64,000 bases of DNA from Rhynchopus sp. YZ270_cl-10 (Eukaryota; Euglenozoa; Diplonemea; Diplonemida; Diplonemidae). The stretch is taken from assembly GCA_964035575.1 (NCBI GenBank), contig OZ037924.1:992001-1056000 (forward strand), written 5' to 3'. Shown here one piece after another: positions 60,342-64,000 of this stretch (positions within the stretch are counted from its first letter, which is position 1; every line of letters begins with the position of its first letter). The notes beneath the pieces are model-generated. The model was not told where the DNA came from. It made no database searches and saw nothing but the letters and a program-made list of their open reading frames with translations. Position numbers and translations under genes: made by a program.

Positions 60342-61746
60342 TCTAAAAAAAAAAAAAAGGTGTCACGATTGTCGTTCCCTCAGCCCCCTTCTGGTAGTTG
60401 TTGATGCGTTGACGCTTCCACACATACTATCTCACCTGGGTGGTGGTGGTGGTGCGGGGCATGGTTGGGTAAGAGTGAACGACGTGACACTTTTCCGCTC
60501 ACAAAGTAGTGTGCATAATTCCCTCCTGTTTGATTTTTGCTGTTGACTGCGCAGCGTACGCAGGTGTTGTGTTCGCTTGTGCATGTGGTGTGGTTGTTTT
60601 GCGACGAGACGCCTGACAAGTAGCGTCTTTGACTGTTCCACATTACCAAAGTGCTATCGTCTTCGACACAGCTTCCTTTGTACGGGTTCTTCGTAAGGCA
60701 CCATAGCATCAGTCCCTCCCCGTTCCCTATTCGCTTGTGGACGTATCTGATATATCAACGAGCAAACACCTCCCTTGACACAGAAAACATGTGTTTTCAT
60801 GTTCCACTTTTGTTACTTCATTTTAATTTGACATTTTTACTGTATTTCCCCTTTGTTTCTTTATTAGAAACCCGAATAATATAGCCGACGTTTTATCGCC
60901 TGATACCGACAATTTTCTCCCTCCCTTTAAAATCACTTTGCGCCAATTCAGATTGCACACACTGTTTTGGCTGCGTTCAACGAAAATAATCTTCCCCCTT
61001 TCCTAGTCGAGATATCAAGATCAGGTGGCGACCGTAAAAGTCAGGTTTTTTTTTTCGTTTTCGATTTTTATTTTATTTGGGATGTCCTTTGTATTTTGCA
61101 TAGATCCCCACTTTTTCTTTGTTGAAAAATAGGTCACAAGAGTCCACTTTTTTTTTTATTTCTGTGCCCGTCTCTTTGACCCACCCTGACACCCATAGGG
61201 CATATCGGTTGACCGTACCACGAGAGCAATGTCTTTCGCATTCCTTTATGACCTGCGGAACATGCTAAGAGTAGAATTCCGACTGATCTGTGATCGCCTC
61301 AGGCATGAACACTCTGAGAAAAAGGTCAAGCACCTAGTGGTGGCTCCTTGTGATAATTGCCCATCATCAGCTGTATTGTGATGTGTATTACGTACTATGG
61401 GCAATTATCACAATACAGCCACGACAAGTACCACCACTCCCCCTGACGTTGAGTCATCCGTCCCAAAAGCTCTTTCAAGGGAAGGATGTCAAGCAATGAG
61501 GGGGTTTTGCCCTTTTTGTTTTTCGCCTATCATCATATAGTGCAACCAGGCTACTTCAGTTGGCACGTTTGCCTGGAATTTTTGCTATTTCTTTTAGCTC
61601 AGGTACATACCTCCCTTTTTGCATATGGTTCGTTTCCCCCCTCCCCGGTGTTCACCGATGTCTTCATTCTGCTGCCCCACCACTGTTCCTTTTTATTCAT
61701 AGTGACCAGAGCGCTCTGAGACTTGGGATCAGCTTTTGCTTTCAAC
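60342..61746. other. Gene-free stretch
   Basis: No gene. Contains the second GTGTCACG repeat (60360-60515) and a hairpin at about 61337-61440 whose arms include GTGATAATTGCCCA and GGGCAATTATCAC. Confidence 0.55.
60360..60515. repeat. GTGTCACG repeat, second copy
   Basis: Matches 38388-38530 from GTGTCACGATTGTCGTTCCC to TCCGCTCACAAAGTAGTGTG, with a longer GGTGGT run in the middle. Both copies follow an A-run. Confidence 0.6.
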
Positions 61747-61748
61747 TA

Positions 61749-62227
61749 CCGTCTTTGAAAAATTATGGACCAGAAAAATAGGTCCATAAAAAAAAAAAAT
61801 CCCAAAAAGTCCATAATTGTTCTGGTCCATCATTGTTCTGGTCCATGTTATTTCTGGTCCATCTGTGTTAGGCTTTTTTTTTTTGAACTTGTCCATTTTC
61901 AGACCCATTCCGAGCTTTCGGTACCGCACGTTGGCGGGGCATCTCGGCTCATATGTGGCCCGGTAGACCCATTCCGAGCTTTCCGGACAAGTTCAAAAAA
62001 AAAAAAACCCATTCCGAGCTTTCTCCCCACACAAGCGGTCGTCGCACGCGCTTCGCGCGCGCGACTCCCTGTCAAAATTCTGGACAAGTACAAAAAAACC
62101 CCCACACATATGTCGGACCAGAAAAATAGGTCCATAATAAAAAAAAATCCCAAAAGGTCCATAATTGTTCTGGTCCATCATTATTCTGGTCCATGTTATT
62201 TCTGGTCCATATTTTTTCAAAAGACGG
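61749..62227. mobile_element. TIR element with TA target sites, ends CCGTCTTTTGAAAA
   Basis: A 479-bp element: inverted ends CCGTCTTTGAAAAATTATGG and (reversed) CCGTCTTTTGAAAAAATATG, flanked by TA at 61747-61748 and 62228-62229. Multiple GGTCCAT and CATTCCGAGCTTTC repeats fill it. An internal stretch (62013-62085) is shared, reversed, with the old hAT element at 53629-53702. Confidence 0.7.
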
Positions 62228-62905
62228 TATTTGTCTTTTAGAGAGGGGGAGGTACACACCTTCGTTTTTCTCAAAGTAAAAAAAAAATATCAAATCATTG
62301 CTTTTCATTTTTCAAAAAAAAAAAAAACAAACAAAAAGCAACAGTTTCTCTACTCCGTGGTTCTCGTTTGAGGTTGCGCAGGCAAAAGAGTCAGGCCAGG
62401 GAGCCACCCCAAACAAAGCTCGAAATCTGTTGTGCTCATGTCCTCATTAAGTATCAAGTCCTTCGGGTTGCGGTCTTTGTGAGGCGTGTGTATCTCAGAT
62501 TAGTTTACGTTGGGCCCCGCACTGCGAATGGTGGAAATCCTTTCCACGTAGAACAACAAGAAAACGTGGTCAGAGGCAGGGGGTCAGGTGCATGAACCGA
62601 CCTATATGAACCCACCTATGCTGTCGGCTGGTAGTGCGTATGATGTGGGTATCGTACCAGCTATTGGATCGCTGACGTGCCATGGAGAGTGATCTGTTCT
62701 TTCCTCTCTTTGGGAGAAAGGGTGCATTGTGTTGACCCTCTCAAATGCTTTCAGTTCTGTGAACTGAAGGTTTCTGAAGCTAACTCTCTTTTTTTTTGAT
62801 TCTTTTTTCTTCTTCGCTTCCAACAAGGTGTCGAAGAACGCCAAGCTCTTCTACTTCATCTTACAAACCTACAAACCCCTCCCCCGCACCAATTTTTTTT
62901 TTTTT

Positions 62906-62971
62906 TGAAAAATATATTGTTAGAGTAGTGTAGTTGCCCTCTTGTGTTAGCCACATCAGTGCGGTCTCCAC
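62906..62971 (-). repeat. R1 short dispersed repeat, reverse copy
   Basis: In reverse complement reads GTGGAGACCGCACTGATGTG, then GGCAACTACACTACTCTAAC and AATATATTTTTC followed by an A-run; the most diverged R1 copy. Confidence 0.55.
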
Positions 62972-63311
62972 TTTCTCTTCTTTTTCTTCCTTTTTCCTTC
63001 CCCGTTGCCGAGAACTTGAATTGATGTACGCGCCTATCTTGTCGCGATGTATCTCTCGAGCTTTCGTCCCCTCCCTTTTGATTAATTCTTCCCTATTTTC
63101 TTCCCTATTTTTGGGACTACATTATATCATCAAAAAAGAACACCATTTGTTGTTTGGACGTTTTTATCATAAACATTCCTGTCGCATTGCCCACGCCCCC
63201 ATACTTTTGAATATTCCGATGAAAGTATATGAATCTAATATTCCGCTTTTCTGTTGCTTCATCAGTCAAAACTACATTACCACGCACGACAATACGGCAC
63301 CAGCAAACTGT

Positions 63312-63380
63312 CTCCTGGTCTACCTTTTTTTTTCTTTGCTCCTCCTCACCTCCTCCTCCACTCCACTCCACTCCTCCAAG
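63312..63380 (+). promoter_or_regulatory. Probable trans-splice acceptor of the last gene
   Basis: About 50 pyrimidines (CTCCTCCTCCACTCCACTCC and similar) ending CCTCCAAG, AG at 63379-63380, 31 bases before the ATG. Confidence 0.55.
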
Positions 63381-63411
63381 AAAAGGTGATCATATATTTT
63401 GGTCACAAAAA

Positions 63412-64000
63412 ATGCAACTGCTACTACCGCTTCTTGCTGTTCTCAGCGATGTTCACATGCTGTGTACAGAACCCAACGACCTGGTCGACTTGATGCGTGC
63501 GATCAACCCTTCCGCAACGTACACCTGCGTCAACACCAGCCTCGACGCTGTTGTCGCTGCCGCTGCTGCAGGAGACAGCGTTCTTTCGCTTGCTTCAGGG
63601 TACCCTACAAAGACGACCGACGTCTCTGCTGCCACCCTCAGCACTATCGCAAGCAAAGGACTCAAGGCGTACATCGAATACCCAACGGCAAACCAGAGCA
63701 CCTCTGTCCTGCAGCGGGCCGTCGTCGCCTCCACAGGGCTCTTCGCGACACTGCAGAAGGATCGTTTGCTGAACCCCCATGCTGTGCCTTTCACTGATAT
63801 GACCGGAGTTGTTCCTGTGGATAAGGTGTATCTGTTTTTTGCGAAGGTTGCAGGGTATGACACCGCGGTGGATGGACTGCCGACGACAGGGGTGGTGCCG
63901 TTTCTGTTTGAGGCCAAGGGGGTGATGTTCGGGGCTACGCAGATTTCGAAGTTCCGTACGCAGAGGTACGCACCGAATGCGGCGTGGAGTGAAGTGCTTG
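63412..64000 (+). CDS. Secreted-type protein of unknown function, 3' end cut off
   Basis: Open from the ATG at 63412 through the window edge, 196 complete codons without a stop. The N-terminus MQLLLPLLAVLSDVHMLC looks like a signal peptide. The mature part begins with EPNDLVDLMRAINPSATYTC and includes GYPTKTTDV, GLKAYIEYPTANQ, RAVVASTGLFATL, VYLFFAKVAGYDTAV and FLFEAKGVMFGATQISKF. I do not recognise the family with certainty. The general look recalls N-terminal regions of bacterial secreted carbohydrate-active proteins, which is only an impression. G+C-rich third positions and a strong splice tract upstream support a real gene. Codon usage resembles that of the isocyanide synthase genes. Confidence 0.75.
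   Translation, partial: MQLLLPLLAVLSDVHMLCTEPNDLVDLMRAINPSATYTCVNTSLDAVVAAAAAGDSVLSLASGYPTKTTDVSAATLSTIASKGLKAYIEYPTANQSTSVLQRAVVASTGLFATLQKDRLLNPHAVPFTDMTGVVPVDKVYLFFAKVAGYDTAVDGLPTTGVVPFLFEAKGVMFGATQISKFRTQRYAPNAAWSEVL

Larger units (their letters stand above)
62230..63411. other. Gene-free stretch before the last gene
   Basis: No gene seen. It includes one reverse R1 copy (62906-62971) and ends in a long pyrimidine tract. Confidence 0.55.

Overview
The window looks like nuclear DNA of a protist, most likely a euglenozoan and perhaps a diplonemid. All confident host genes lie on the + strand and are uninterrupted by introns. Most start codons sit 0 to about 60 bases after a long pyrimidine tract ending in AG, the layout expected when pre-mRNAs are polycistronic and each mRNA gets a trans-spliced leader. 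Gene content is eukaryotic (RNA 3'-phosphate cyclase, HAT1, ammonium transporters, Apd1-type ferredoxin). The organism is inferred from architecture only; no rRNA or spliced-leader RNA gene was found.

Layout. 1-3.7 kb: a hairpin MITE and a 2.25-kb fold-back element carrying a poly(A)-tailed retroposon. 3.9-15.5 kb: gene-dense stretch with RtcA, an unknown protein with three W/G-rich modules, two copies of an Apd1/sucrase-ferredoxin-like [2Fe-2S] protein, and a HAT1-type histone acetyltransferase. 16.0-20.5 kb and 29.3-34.0 kb: two paralogous giant proteins, each with two ammonium-transporter domains, a complete class III adenylyl cyclase domain and a degenerate second cyclase domain. 20.5-29.3 kb and 34-42.5 kb: gene-free, made of MITEs, hAT-like elements, a minisatellite-filled TIR element and short dispersed repeats. 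42.5-47.7 kb and 55.9-57.9 kb: three almost identical genes for a fusion of a DIT1/PvcA isocyanide synthase and a TauD-type Fe(II)/2-oxoglutarate dioxygenase. Between copies two and three a 3.4-kb hAT transposon, with transposase split by one TAG, is nested in an older deleted hAT; both have clear 8-bp target duplications. 57.9-63.4 kb: more repeats. 63.4 kb to the end: the start of a probably secreted protein that runs off the window.

The two most interesting systems are the isocyanide synthase-dioxygenase trio, which implies isonitrile natural-product synthesis in a protist, and the tandem-Amt/cyclase proteins, which look like ammonium-gated cAMP sensors. Both families show segmental sequence homogenisation (gene conversion). 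The intergenic DNA is a mosaic of non-autonomous DNA transposons whose ends and target duplications can often be read directly, plus a composite short repeat that in at least one case seems to supply the splice-acceptor tract of a host gene.
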